Shown piece after piece: positions 31,265-42,300 of a stretch of DNA of 64,000 bases (positions within the stretch are counted from its first letter, which is position 1; each line of letters starts with the position of its first letter). The notes under the pieces are model-generated. The model did not search any database. It saw only the letters and a program-made list of their open reading frames with translations, and was not told the DNA's origin. A program made the position numbers and the translations under genes. The stretch is from NCBI GenBank assembly GCA_026315105.1, contig CM048755.1, forward strand, positions 210,230,333 through 210,294,332, in the 5' to 3' direction. This DNA comes from Locusta migratoria. Its lineage: Eukaryota; Arthropoda; Insecta; Orthoptera; Acrididae.

Positions 31265-31645
31265 CCATCCCGGATCCTGTATCATTTCCGTAACGCTGTC
31301 TCCCCTGTATCGGGACAATACAAAACGAGTTGCCCTTCTTTGGACTCTTTCAATGTCCTCCGTCAAACCCACCTGATAAGGATCCCACACTGGGCAGCAA
31401 TACTTCAAATGAGGACGGACAAGCGTAGTGTATGCAGTTTCTTTGGTAGTTCTGCTGCATCCTTTAAGGGTTCTGCCAATAATACGCAGTGTCTGGTTCG
31501 CCTTTCCCACGACATTATCGATGTGTTCTTTCCAGTTTAGTTCTGAGGTAATAGTAATTCCTAGGTATTTAGTGGAGTTTAAGGCCTTCACTTTTGATTG
31601 ATTTATCTTGTGAACAAAGTTTAACGGATTTCTTTTCGTACTCAC
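31265..31645 (-). pseudogene. LINE-B RT thumb region
   Basis: The minus frame: KALNSTKYLGITITSELNWK, HIDNVVGKANQTLRIIGRTL, TAYTTLVRPHLKYCCPVWDP, IERVQRRATRFVLSRYRGDS, VTEMIQDPGWESL. These are the conserved post-palm strings of Jockey/CR1-type RTs. It is cut by the SINE at the GWESL point. The frame is otherwise clean for about 125 codons, so the copy is fairly young. Confidence 0.85.
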
Positions 31646-31765
31646 GTGGACGACTTCACACTTCTCATTATTTAGTCAATTGCCAATTTTTACACCATAG
31701 TGATGTCTTATTCAGATAGTTCTGCAGTTGGTTTTGATCTTCAGATGTTGTGCTTAAATCGCTGT

Positions 31766-32934
31766 TTAGGCTTACTTTCAAATAAAAGTGGTGACACTAA
31801 TGTAGCGCATTCCCGTGAGCGAGCGAGCTACCATCTGTGTTGATACAACGGAAGCCCGAGGGCCAATTTTGTACAAGAGTGGCGACAGTACGCTATCTAC
31901 TGCTGTGTGTAGACCGTTGAACATCATAGAAATAGTGAAACCTCCCTAACATCATGTTTACAAAGATACAGATACGTTCTAGGGTCAAAATTGAAGTCGT
32001 ACAAGGTCGGAGTAAGCAAGAATGTTTCCAAGGAATATGGAGACATGTGGTGATGCAGCAATGCCATACATACAGCACAGTCGTACAGATTACGCAGATA
32101 TATTGTGAAGGACCTTGCCTCGTGTACAACAATACAATTAAACTCCTTGCTCCCTTGATGGACGTTTCCCTTGTTGGGCGTTGATTGCCGCTAGGCGATA
32201 TTTCATGGGACAGCACCTAATCATTCTGCATGGCAATGCACGACTCCATACCACTGCTACAGTCCAGAACCACTTTCTCTGCTGGCAATGAGAAAGTCTA
32301 AAACATCCACCGCACTCATTTTATATGAGTCCCTGTGACTCTTTGCTAAAGTTAAACAACCACTGTGAGGGATCCAATAAAACAACAGAGATGGTGTGAC
32401 CGATTCCATATAGTGGTCAGTAGAGGACATCAATAGAAGTAGACGCACGACGCTTTTAGAACATTTGGCGAAAGTCTGTAACGAAGGCGATTGTATCAAA
32501 ATTGTGCAACTACAAGTACCTCTGTCAATAAAACCTTTTTAAATAAAAATAATAGTTATCATTATGTTTTATTCATCCTATGTCCTTTATAGATGTGACA
32601 GCTTTCAGTGATTGTTCTGCAATGATGTAATCATACAATAATGGTTATTTCTATTTATGCACGAAAAGTGACATTTATTTTGGAGAACAACTGGATATAT
32701 CTGAACCAAGCACCGATCCTCTACAGATCTCACAATTCGTAACTATTTTCAGCCCTGTGACTTCTCTTTCCACTTAAGCATCATCTGCGAAAAGCATCTT
32801 AGAATTTTCTGTCGTTATCCACTGTCATTTATATGCGAATAAATAGCCTTATAACAGTCCCTTGGGGTACAAACGAGATTACTTTCACGTCTCAAGACTT
32901 GTCTCCGTTGAGAATAGCATGGCGTGTCGTGAGT
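31766..32934. other. Unassigned sequence
   Basis: ORFs at 31.9-32.2 and 32.26-32.5 kb have no motif. Around 32815-32870 the minus strand may hold a decayed VPQGTV-like RT trace, too weak to call. Confidence 0.35.
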
Positions 32935-33061
32935 TTTTCTTCTTCCACAGTATATATAAATGACATCGTAGATAACATGTGAGGCCTTTCGTGGATGGTG
33001 CTGTTGTTTATCGAGAAGTCGCAACACTGCAAGAGGGCAGCGAAATGCCGAATGCTCTGCA

Positions 33062-33260
33062 GCGGCCGATGTGGAGTGGCCGAACGTTCTAAGGCGCCTT
33101 GCTGCAGAGCGCCTGGTTGCTCACCGACGGGGATTCGAGTCCTCCCTCAAGCATGAGTGTTTGTGTTGTCCTTAGTATAAGTTACTTTAAGTTAGTTTAT
33201 GTACTTTGTAACACTAGTGACTGATGATCAACGTAGATAAGTCCCTTAGATTTACTACAC
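33062..33260 (+). mobile_element. SINE-2 copy
   Basis: Head GATGTGGAGTGGCCGAACG, B box GGATTCGAGTCC, body with AGTGACTGATGATC. The boundaries are approximate; no clear duplication is seen. Confidence 0.8.
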
Positions 33261-33746
33261 TTTATCGTTAGCGTATTGACGCATGGTGTAGGGAATGGCA
33301 ATTGAGCCTCAACATAAACTAGTGTAAAGTGCTGTGCTTATATAGAAAGAAAGGTCCTTTATTATATAACTACGTAATAGCAGGACACACACTGGAAGCA
33401 GTTACTTTCATAAAATATCTGGAAGCAGACATAAGGGGGCGATCTGAAATGGAACGACCATATAAATTCAGTCGTGGGTAATGTAGATGTCAGACTGAGA
33501 GTCATTGGAAGAATCCTCAGAGAGTGTAGTCTGTCAACAAAGGAAGTAGGTTACAAAACTCTCGTTCAGTCTGCACTTTAGTATTGCTCATCAGCGTAGG
33601 ATCCGTACCAGATAGGGCTAATATAAGACATAGAGAAGATCCAACGGAGAACAGCATGCTTCGTTACGGGTTCATTTAGTATGCGTGAAAGCGCCACAGA
33701 GATGATTAGAAAACTCCTGTGGCAGTCGATGCGAAAGAGGCGTTCT

Positions 33747-33945
33747 AAAAAATATTCAAATATTTGTAAATCTAAGGGACTTCATTACGTTGGCTATCAG
33801 TCCCTAGGCTTACAGACTACTGACAAACTTATGCTAAGGACAACACAAACAACCATGCCCAAGGGAGGACTCGAACCCCCGACGGCGAACGGCCGCACGC
33901 ACCGTAGCTGGGCGCCTTAGTGCGCACGGTTATTCTGCCGCGTCA
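33747..33945 (-). mobile_element. SINE-2 copy in LINE-B
   Basis: Flanks GAGGCGTTCT (33737-33746) and GATGCGTTCT (33946-33955) form a 10-bp duplication with one difference. Confidence 0.85.
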
Positions 33946-34200
33946 GATGCGTTCTGTATCGTGGAACGCGCTTTTGTCAAAGGTCGAAGATCAAACTTTT
34001 CAGGAACACTCAAAAATAATGCTTCCTGCTACGTATATCCCGCGAAGCGACCACAAGGATAAGAACAAAGGGATTAGGGTCCACACAGAGGCATACAGGC
34101 AATCATCTTTCTTGGAAAACATACGCGACTGGAATATGAAACGGTATGCAAAGTATCCTCCTCCATACAGCGTAAGATGGCTTGCGGATAATTAATGTAG

Positions 34201-35282
34201 ATGTAGATTGGGGCCATTAGCGTGTACATTCTGCTATAACCTTTTCAACCTAATCACACACATCTGATTTTTGTAAGGTTGTATTTTGTTCTTTATTTTA
34301 TCATTCGTAACTGGCTGAATACCTTTCGAAAGTCAAAGAGCACTGCGTCAACCTGGGAGGCATTATCTCTCACCACATACATCGAATGTATCACACAGCA
34401 GAAATGTCACCGAACGCTGTAGTGGCCTTGAGGTGACAATCGAATAAAACTTGTGGAACACACACGGAATTTAATCTTTCCATCGCCGCCTGGTCGTAGA
34501 TGCCTGACGCATGGAACGTCTAACAGATGCTATAAATTCTAGAACAGAAAGACTTCGAAGTAAGGTTATAAGAACAGCCGGTAGAGTTGTCACAGTAGAA
34601 GCGGAATCCCACCAACAAGGCAATAAGCTGCAACAAAAAGCCAAAGAGCCTCATACATAAGTTGAATCCCTTCGGAAACGATGGCACACCTGATTGTGCT
34701 TAAAAACTGGTCCGAGAGATAAAACATGTATACTATGTAATGGATGTACGTTACCGAGACAGCAATTGTTAAGTAAAGACAAATTGATACTAGCTTCAGA
34801 GCATTGAATATGATGGACCACCTGGCTGTAAGTAAATCCCTTCTGTGCTGTGACCTAGATGGCACCACTTATCAATACACAACAGAGTAAAGCGTTTGTT
34901 CCCACTTCGGAGATTGTGATCACCAAATGAAAGATTGAAGTAAGCGTAGTGAGGAATAAAAGTGCATTTCATCCCTTAAAATGGGACCAATATTGTTCAC
35001 GTGAAAAAAAGAAAAATGTCTAACTGAACAGTTGCTCCTCAAAAGAAAAAGTCTTGATCTGGTCATAGAAGTGTATAGTAACACGTTTATTTATTAATAT
35101 GGCACAACTATTTTTCGTAGTTCTTATATGTGAAGTAGACTTCAAACAATGTGCAGTTGTGAAACACACCACTAACCTTCCACGAGGGAACAGGAACTGA
35201 TTACAGAAGAATTTCGTGGCGTGTACAAATTGGTAACGAAATGTAGGGAGCTGAAGAAGAAAGTTGTCGACTGGGCAGTTTT

Positions 35283-35285
<3 letters not shown>
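34201..35285. other. Unassigned sequence
   Basis: No motif-bearing ORF and no recognised repeat. Confidence 0.4.
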
Positions 35286-35330
<45 letters not shown>

Positions 35331-35331
35331 T

Positions 35332-35366
<35 letters not shown>
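35286..35366. repeat. (CT)n and poly-T tract
   Basis: About 45 bp of CT repeats with TTTCT interruptions, followed by about 33 T bases. Confidence 0.95.
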
Positions 35367-35368
<2 letters not shown>

Positions 35369-35709
35369 CCCAACTGAAAGTAAATAATTGTCCTTCAAGA
35401 ACAATTTTGTTTGTCAAAATTCTGAGTGATATTTCAATACATACCACAGACAAAATCTTACAACACAAGACACTGAAATATCAGCACTAACACTGTGACA
35501 CTACATGGTTAACATGGTACATTGTGGTACTCTAATTACAAGCCTTTGTGGACAAATTCTGCCACTGACATTGGAGTGACTCGATAACATCTGTTCCATG
35601 TGAAACATCAGAAGCGATATAATTTGTAAGGAGCACAGTATTTTACAACAGCATGCATCAATACGTGGACTTATGTGATGTTTTCAGCATTTTCGATATG
35701 GACTCCGCA
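35367..35709. other. Unassigned sequence
   Basis: Nothing recognised. Confidence 0.4.
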
Positions 35710-35721
35710 GATAGCAATGAT

Positions 35722-35897
35722 AAAAATGTTCGTAAAGTTTATGGGAGTTAACTGCGGGGTCAACAGTCCCTAAACTTACGAACTACTTATGAAGTAACAC
35801 AAACATTCATGCCTGAGGGAGGATTCGAACCTCCGACGCGGGAGTCCGCGCAATCCGCAACGTGGCGCTCCGGACCGCTCGGCTACTCCCGCATGGC
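35722..35897 (-). mobile_element. SINE-2 (third head type)
   Basis: A 12-bp duplication, GATAGCAATGAT (35710-35721) and GATAACAATGAT (35898-35909). The minus-strand head is GCGGGAGTAGCCGAGCGGTC with B box GGTTCGAATCC. The body is shortened (GGACGGC segment missing). Confidence 0.92.
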
Positions 35898-36078
35898 GAT
35901 AACAATGATTTACTGAATTAAATGTAATATATGAAAATAAATAATTTATATAAATTAATAAAATGAAAGGAAAGTAAAAACGAGTTTTAAGGAACAACTA
36001 TTCAGAATAAAAGGAAAAAAATCACATACAATTTCAAAAAAAGAATTTTCGATATATGTATAACATGAAAAACATACA

Positions 36079-36143
36079 AACGAGATGCCTGAATAAAGGG
36101 TTACCTTCATAGGGTAAATAAGTAAAAATTACACTCATTACAC
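36079..36143 (+). pseudogene. trnI: Mitochondrial trnI remnant
   Basis: TGCCTGAATAAAGGG (D-arm region) is followed by the stem TTACC/GGTAA around the loop TTCATAG. The expected Ile anticodon GAT reads CAT here, so one base has changed in the nuclear copy. Limits are approximate. Confidence 0.7.
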
Positions 36144-36144
36144 A

Positions 36145-36212
36145 AGATAGAATTAAACTCTCACTCTTAGTATCAAAACTAATGTTCAATTTACACCTTA
36201 ATGTATAAGTAG
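36145..36212 (-). pseudogene. trnQ: Mitochondrial trnQ remnant
   Basis: The minus strand shows ACATTAGTTTTGATACTAA with a TTG anticodon and the T-arm-like GTTTAATTCTATC, as expected for trnQ in this position and orientation. Limits are approximate. Confidence 0.6.
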
Positions 36213-36276
36213 AAAAGTAAGCTAAATTAAAGGAAATGGGTTCATACCACATTTAGAAAAGCATTAATCCTCGCCT
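36211..36276 (+). pseudogene. trnM: Mitochondrial trnM remnant
   Basis: AAGTAAGCTAAATTAAAGG and GGGTTCATACCACATTT carry a CAT anticodon (36243-36245). The string TAAGCTAA...TGGGTTCATACC is highly conserved in insect trnM. One change (ACC/CAC) disturbs the anticodon stem. Confidence 0.75.
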
Positions 36277-36280
36277 ATTT

Positions 36281-36782
36281 AATGTACTATGACTCTATGA
36301 AACTTCTATTCCTAGCATCAATAGTGATAAGAACAATCCTGTCCATCTCATCAAATCCCTTATTAGCAATTTGAATAGGACTAGAGATCAGCTTCCTTTC
36401 TATTATTCCAATATTAACTGATAACAAAAATATAATAATTAAGGAATCAGCAATTAACCATTTTATTATTCAAACAATAGCACAAACAATGTTATTAGTT
36501 CCAGTCTTACTAATTTAAATAAAATAAAAAATATGACGAGAGAAAGAAAATATTCCATCAGTAATAATCACATCCAGAACAATATTAAAAATAGGAGCCA
36601 GCCCACTTCACTTCTGAAGTAATAAGATCATCCAGATAAATAAATTGTTTATTTTATTGAGTTGACAAACAATTGCCTCAAAATCAATATCATACTACTG
36701 TTAAAATAATAAATTTTACCTTCACAGTAACTACAATAAGAATAATTATTGAGGCAACAGAAGGATTAAATCAGACATCATC
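36281..36782 (+). pseudogene. nad2: Mitochondrial nad2 fragment (NADH dehydrogenase subunit 2)
   Basis: With the invertebrate mitochondrial code the frame gives a hydrophobic protein: LLFLASIV, ILSISSN, AIW-GLEISF (TGA for Trp), then after a gap LK-GASPLHFW (TGA for Trp), LLSWQTIAS (TGA again) and ATEGLNQTS. These are nad2 landmarks. With the nuclear code TGA gives stops, and small indels near 36520-36560 and 36655 break the frame. About half of nad2 (normally about 340 codons) is present. Confidence 0.85.
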
Positions 36783-37034
36783 ATGGCAACCCTCAGTGAG
36801 CTCACAGTTCTTTGATAAGTACGTGCATGGTGAGTATGGGGCCCCCAGCCAATGTAGACTTTCACCTTTTTTTTCCTTCCTGTACTACATTTCATTTCTC
36901 TTCCGCTCCTCTTACTCCTTCCACCGAGTAAGTTCAGCTATAACTCAAAGATATACAATGTAGCCACAAACCTAAATTAACCACAGAAATTTTCATAAGA
37001 AGTAACATAATACTTTAATCTTTTTTTATTTTTA

Positions 37035-37085
<51 letters not shown>

Positions 37086-37380
37086 CATAATTCATCACAT
37101 ACTTTTACTTATTTTCTTCATAAATATTTGCATTTAAAGCCCAGGTTACAATGTCAATAAGATAATTATGATAGTTTCCTACAACTCACAATAAAGACGA
37201 TAGCTTGGCACAGACAGACAACTACATATCACATAACTTTTTTTATTTTTGAATATGCTCTGTCTCGAAATAATGTAGGTAGAAAAGTAAAATTTGACAC
37301 AGATGCTTGAAACCCCTCTTATGGGGAGAACAGAAGGAAAAGTGGGAGATGATTATCTCGGGCTACACATAATTAAATGA
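36783..37380. other. Unassigned, with GT microsatellite
   Basis: A (GT)n run is at 37037-37082. The rest shows no feature I can name. Confidence 0.5.
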
Positions 37381-37384
37381 TGAG

Positions 37385-37455
37385 TTAAAATTTGCGCCGG
37401 ACCGCGATTCGAACCCGGGATTCCGGCGTTGGACCAGAGGTCGTGTTACCTCGTG
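37385..37455 (-). repeat. tRNA-like SINE remnant
   Basis: GCGATTCGAACCCGGG (B-box complement) followed by GTCGTGTTACCTCG indicates a minus-strand tRNA-like head. The preceding AAATTTGCGCCGG resembles the AAATTTT tail that follows the plus-strand head at 59.5 kb. Confidence 0.45.
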
Positions 37456-38024
37456 AATATCCAGGGAATTCCTCTCAGCCGTACCAAATTCACAGGTCGT
37501 AAGCTAGGAAGTAACGTTCCTGTGGTCCACAGGCCTCTATCGTCGTCATCCCGATTCCTGCATCAAGTCGAATGATTTTTTCGCATCTGCGACGAAGAAA
37601 TGAGCCCTGACGCTATCATCGCGTAAAACATACATAGGCATGGGCCCCTACAAGCTATACGCCTTTCCTTAATCTCTCAGCCTATCAATTCTCCCATCTC
37701 TATGCCTGTTTCTTAGCTCTTTGTCCTCTTAGGCTCTCACTGTATTAGCTAGCTGAAAACTCGGCGTTGCTCCGGTATTCATGTATTCCGATATTCAGTT
37801 AGTCCGTGTACTGTTCCCTCCTCTCTCTGTCTCGTCGTCGTCCTCCTCGTCCTATTACCACTCGCCTCTATCCAATTCTCCATCCCCCTGCCTCTGTCAT
37901 TACCTGCCACATTCTCTGTCACTTTCCTCCCGTCTGTTTCCCCCCCCCCCCTACCTCCCTGTGTATGAAAAATTACAAAACCTGCCAAATACATGGGGTC
38001 GGTCAAACTGATTCAGTTTGGAGT
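37456..38024. other. Unassigned, pyrimidine-rich
   Basis: Overlapping ORFs at 37.78-38.15 kb arise from a TC/C-rich tract (including a C run near 37940) and show no motif. Confidence 0.45.
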
Positions 38025-38036
38025 AAGGTACCCTTC

Positions 38037-38238
38037 GGCCGGCCGCGGTGCCCGAGGGGACTGAGGCGCTCCAGTCACGGTCTGCACGGCCACTACGGTC
38101 GGGGGTTCGAATCCCCCCTCGGGCATGGATATTTGTGCCGTCCTTAGTCTTAGCTAGTTCATAAGTAGTTTATAAGCTTAGGGACTGATGACCCCGTAGT
38201 TAAGTCCCATAAGCTTTACAAATATTTGAACATTTTTG
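38037..38238 (+). mobile_element. SINE-1 copy
   Basis: A perfect 12-bp duplication AAGGTACCCTTC lies at 38025-38036 and 38239-38250. Confidence 0.96.
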
Positions 38239-38250
38239 AAGGTACCCTTC

Positions 38251-38724
38251 CATTGACATAGTAGACAGTGAACGTCCGTCCTTTTGAAGGTCAAGCATGC
38301 AAAATTTCATCATCATATAAACAGAACTTCAGATTGCGGACAAAGTCTGTTGTGAAGTACAGTTCGCCATGCACCGTGCGAATTATTATGTAGACTGTGC
38401 CGTTCCTCTTGTCTTGAAGCTCAAGTGTGCAAAATTTTATCGCAATGGGATGAATGACGTAGGAGCGATAAAATACGAATGTAATCCGAAGTGACAATGT
38501 CGCCTTCCCAAAATTACCAGTTTCAGTGTTTTTCGATTTTCAGCTGTTTCTTTAGGTTTTCCCTATTTTTTCCTAAAACACTTGTGCCACAAACACTCAA
38601 CGCCTGCGTCAGTTTGACTTAACCAGTGGCGCAAGACACTCCATTTCATTCTATTCATTTTATTATGTACAGAGATACACATGGGAATTATCAACAACAA
38701 AAAATTCTGTGCTCTTTTTTTATG
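38251..38724. other. Unassigned sequence
   Basis: No feature is recognised. CAAGTGTGCAAAATTT-type text here is similar to AGTGTGCAAAACTTC near 42520, so the two flanks of LINE-C may share an older repeat. Confidence 0.35.
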
Positions 38725-38847
38725 CGGCATGGGCCTTATCGACGATACGCCTGCCCTATGAGCCTCTTCCACAATTTTCTGTCGAGTGAGTTATGTGCCC
38801 AGTCGATGTCTGTTTATCCTGGCAGTGTCTTCTCGAATGTTATCACG

Positions 38848-39165
38848 CTACCTGCTTCGGGGTCTGCCTCTTCCTCTCGATCCAGCTATTGTTCTGCTGA
38901 ATGCCATTCTCGGTAATCTATCTTCTGTCATTCTGGCTATATGGCCTGCGCAGTTCAGCCTTCTCTTCTTGAGTACTTCGACGGTGTTACGGTGTTTGTA
39001 CAGCTGTCTTAGTTCTTCATTTTTTCTTATTCTCCACTCAATGTTATTTTCAACATATACAGGTCCAAAAATTTTCCTTAGTACTTTTGTTTCCAATGTT
39101 AACGGTTTTTCTTCATCTTTCTTTCTAACTGTTAATGTTTCAGTTGAATATAGCGTCACCGGCAA
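38848..39165 (-). pseudogene. LINE-C C-terminal domain
   Basis: Frame: YSTETLTVRKKDEEKPLTLE, KVLRKIFGPVYVENNIEWRI, KRRLNCAGHIARMTEDRLPR, SRGRGRPRSR. The GPV...WRIRxNxEL and GHIxRMxxxRLPxM blocks are typical of RTE-like RT C-termini. Confidence 0.8.
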
Positions 39166-39479
39166 AAGGGTTGATTGATATAAGCGGATTTTGAAGTTGC
39201 TGCTAAGTGATCTTTTCCTTAGAATTTTGTGGAAACTAAAAAGCGTCTTGTTCGCTTTTGCTAAACGGGCATCTATTTCAATATCTGTTCCATTGTTTTT
39301 ACAGAAAAGGCCCTCTTAGTACTTGAAGCGCTCAACAGTCTTAAAATTGAATCCACCTAGTCAAAGGTGCCTCTTTTCTGCTTTTCTTACCTATGACCAG
39401 GTATTTTGCCTTTTCTTCAGTGACATGTAGTCCTGTTTTCTCGCCAATTTTGTAATAATTTTGCATCATTCTGATAAAT

Positions 39480-40105
39480 TCTGTTTTGGAACTGCTTATT
39501 AATGCTACATCATCTGCATAGGCAAGTCTAGTAATGTTACTGTCCTGTAGTTGGATCCCTTGTGGATTCGTTTTGGTAAATTCTCTGACGATCTTCTCTA
39601 GGACAAGGTTAAATCAAACAGGTGAAATGGCATCCCCTTGTCTCAGTCCAGAGTACACCTTAAAATTTTCAGCTTCTTCTACCAGTGTCTTTATGCGACG
39701 TACAGTTTCGTCTATGCACATTTTTACCAAACGGAATAATTTTGAGGGCATTTCAAATTCCTTCATTATATATAGGAGTGTCTGTGTGTATGCTGTCATA
39801 GGCCTTTTTAAAATCTACGAATAATATGTGGACATCTACATTGAACTCCCATGCCTTCTCTGTTAGTTTTCTTAAAGAGAATACGTGATCTAATGTGGTT
39901 CTGTTTCAGCGGAAACCGCATTGACAGTCTCCAATTAATTCTCCTGTTACTGGGATTAGCCTTTTTAATAGACAGATGGATTTTTTTAATATAGGGCATA
40001 CAATTGCGGTTTTCCAGTCTGCAGGACGGTTTCTGTTTTCCAAATTGTTTCTATTAAAGACTGTATTTCTTCTTCCAGTTATGGTCCTCCATTCTTCAAT
40101 AACTC
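39480..40105 (-). pseudogene. LINE-C RT core
   Basis: The blocks on minus are AELLKNGGP just inside the foldback, IIRRF.VDIH-type text before VRRIKTLVEEAENFKVYSGL, RQGDAISPV (39614-39800) and, near 39500, RLAYADDVALI. The catalytic YADD is intact, but the frame is broken several times (for example a stop after ISPV). Confidence 0.75.
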
Positions 40106-40111
40106 AGCGTA

Positions 40112-40709
40112 TACAGGATGAATCTAAATTCGCGCACTCGGGTTTCGCAGCGCGATTCCTACCTGCCAACAATGAAAAATGTCTCCCAAAAATTTCATCC
40201 TGCGCATATTTCCGCACGTAAATGGAAGTCAAAGGCAGAGATGGCTGTGTGTTCCATACGTCAGTGTGTTTCATAATTACCCCAACAAACTTGTAAGGGA
40301 TGTATTAGGCGTCTTGAGGAACAAAATGAGCATGGAAACCCATGCCCGGAAACGCCATTCAACGTCGCTACAGAGAGTCCAAGCTACAGGCACCAGCTCC
40401 TGGCGCTAGACATCCCCTCCAGCAACTTCGACGCTGTGTAGCGTCAATGGATGACGTTTCCGGGCATGGGTTTCTATGCTCACATTTTTCCTCAAGACAC
40501 CTCCCACATCCCCTATAAGTTTGTTGGTGTAGTAGTGTAATTGTAAAACACACTGACGTATGGGACACACACCCATCTCAATCTTCGACGTCCATTTACT
40601 GCCGGAAATATGCGCAGGACGAAATTTTGTGACAGTTATTTTTTTTATTCCTAGCATGTGAGGAATCGCGCAGCGAAGCCCGGGTGCGCGAGTTTACATT
40701 CACCCTGTA
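40112..40709. mobile_element. Foldback element in LINE-C RT
   Basis: Arms of about 260 bp (40112-40375 and 40438-40709) are imperfect reverse complements: TACAGGATGAATCTAAA against TACAGGGTGAATGTAAA, then CGCGCACTCGGGTTTCGCAG, and innermost GAAACCCATGCCCGGAAACG. It is flanked by TA (possibly TATA) on both sides. Removing it, with one TA, rejoins the LINE-C frame at CGAAGACCA/TACGCTGAG. Confidence 0.85.
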
Positions 40710-41249
40710 TATGGTCTTCGCCACAAGCCTTGTTATTCTTTAATTTCTTTATTGCTTGCTGTATTTCATTTATTGATGGAGTGGTGACTTCTACCTCAAC
40801 TGTGGCAGGTTCTTCGAATATAAAGTAAGATTACAGATCAAGGCAGTTGAGAAGTTGTGAAAAGTATGTCTTCCATCTTTTTTGTATGTCATTATTGTTG
40901 GTCAATATTTTACCATACTGATTCTTTGTAAACTGTTCCCTTTTAGTGAATTTACCAAAAGATCTTTTTTATATTTTGATACAGCTTTCTTGTCCTGTGA
41001 TGTTGGAAATCATCTCTTGCCTCTCTTACCATACTATAGTATTCCCTTTTCTCTTGTCTTAGGATTCTTTGTGTTTCTTGGCGGAGGTTATAGTACTTTC
41101 CTTCAATGACATATTATTCTCTTCTTTAATCCATGCTTTTCTCTTTCCTCTTTCCAGCACTTTTTCTTGGCACTTTGTGATAAACCAGATTTTGTTAGCT
41201 CGTTTTCTTTAACCTGTAGTTTTGGAAGCTGATTCTTGAACAGAGTGCT

Positions 41250-42090
41250 TCAGGTGTTTCCATCTACTTTCGACATATTGTGTTTCTCTTCCAGGTTTTT
41301 TATGTTATACCTAGTGATTTCCTCCCTATTTCTGTTTACCTTCCTTTTGAGTTTCATTTTCTTATTTGATATGACTAACATATGGTCTGTATCACAATCT
41401 GCACCCCTAAAGGTTCTGTCATCTTTAATACTGTTTTGGCATCTTTTTCGTACATCTACATGGTCAATCTGATTCACTACTTTTCCGTCTGGTGATATCC
41501 ACGTCCCTAAATGGATGCGTTTGTGTTGAAATTTTGTACTGCTTATCGTGAGGTCATTTATCATTCCAAAGTTTTTAAGTCGTACCGCAGTACCTGAACT
41601 TTCCTTGTGTAAGCTAAAATTGACAAAGGTTGGTTTGTAGATTTCTTCCTTTCCGACTTTGGCATTAAAAGCTCCTAACATTATTTTTACGTTATGCCTA
41701 CTTATTGTGTTGTATGCGTGTTCCAGTTGACCGTAGAATTCTTCCTACACATCATCATCTTTATCTTCTGTGGGTGCGTGTGCATTTAGAAATGTAATGT
41801 CTAACCATTTTGTCTGAATTGTGACGTATGATATAGGATTATTAACATGTTTGAATTCCTTTACTGAGTCACTTATTAATTTATGAATGTGGAATCCGGT
41901 TCAAAATTCATGGCGCTGACCGCAATCTCCATACAAAACTGTCCCGCCTCCTCTTTTCAGTGAATCCGTTCCTTGCCACCTTACTTCTTGGAGAACCCCC
42001 AGTTGCACTCTGTATATTCTAAATTCGTTCAAAAGTATTTGGGCACTTCCAGGGCGGTGCAGGCCTTTAATATTCCATGAACCAAAAGAG
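41250..42090 (-). pseudogene. LINE-C endonuclease domain
   Basis: Read downward: ILLNEFRIYRVQLGVLQEVR (catalytic Glu), GGGTVLYGD, ISYVTIQTKWLDITFLNAHA, PTEDKDDD, RHNVKIMLGAFNAKVGKE, INDLTISSTKFQHKRIHLGT, WISPDGKVVNQIDHV and FRGADCDTDHMLVI (terminal D-x-DH). The GDFNAK motif reads GAFNAK, so its Asp is lost. Confidence 0.8.
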
Positions 42091-42300
42091 AAAACCTTGT
42101 TGCTTTGCCAGTTTTTGTTACAGTATATTCTGTCCTGCTTCCGAGGCTTGCATTGAGTGTCCTGACCGGTTTACATTTTACATGAGTGGGTTGGTAGCCC
42201 TCTGCACAACCCGCAACCTGGGAGTTTTGATTTTGGGGTGCTCTGTCCCAGGAGATTGGCTTCACCACGGCTTAGCGAGCCTCTCCTGCCCGTGCTATTT

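Larger units (their letters stand above)
30755..31765 (-). mobile_element. LINE-B copy with SINE-1 insertion
   Basis: This minus-strand RT C-terminal half and 3' region has GCAAATTACATTTCAGTG and GGCAGAGGGTACATCGAACC near the 3' end, matching the plus-strand copy at 54.9 kb. Confidence 0.85.
32935..34200 (+). mobile_element. LINE-B copy with two SINE-2 insertions
   Basis: Degenerate RT text: VYINDIVDNM near 32950 (the YINDL motif), SLEESSESVVCQQRK-type traces, IEKIQRRTACFVTGSF near 33640, RESATEMIRKLLWQSM, and a 3' part with RRSNFSGTLKN and the YPAKRPQG-like block. Many frameshifts. Confidence 0.65.
36079..36782 (+). mobile_element. Nuclear mitochondrial insertion (trnI-trnQ-trnM-nad2)
   Basis: Three tRNA-like segments and a nad2 fragment lie in the ancestral insect mitochondrial order and strands (I plus, Q minus, M plus, nad2 plus). 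The insertion ends abruptly at 36782 inside nad2. The left limit is uncertain: AT-rich sequence from about 35910 could be control-region DNA. Confidence 0.85.
38725..42300 (-). mobile_element. LINE-C copy (RTE/BovB-like)
   Basis: This nearly complete endonuclease-RT element lies on the minus strand, running from about 42300 down to 38725. A 598-bp foldback interrupts it at 40112-40709. Endonuclease, RT and C-terminal blocks are all present in order but with frameshifts and stops. Confidence 0.85.

Noticed and set aside
37781..38147. Overlapping ORFs rich in Ser and Pro
   Set aside because: Caused by a CT/C-rich tract and by the head of a SINE-1.
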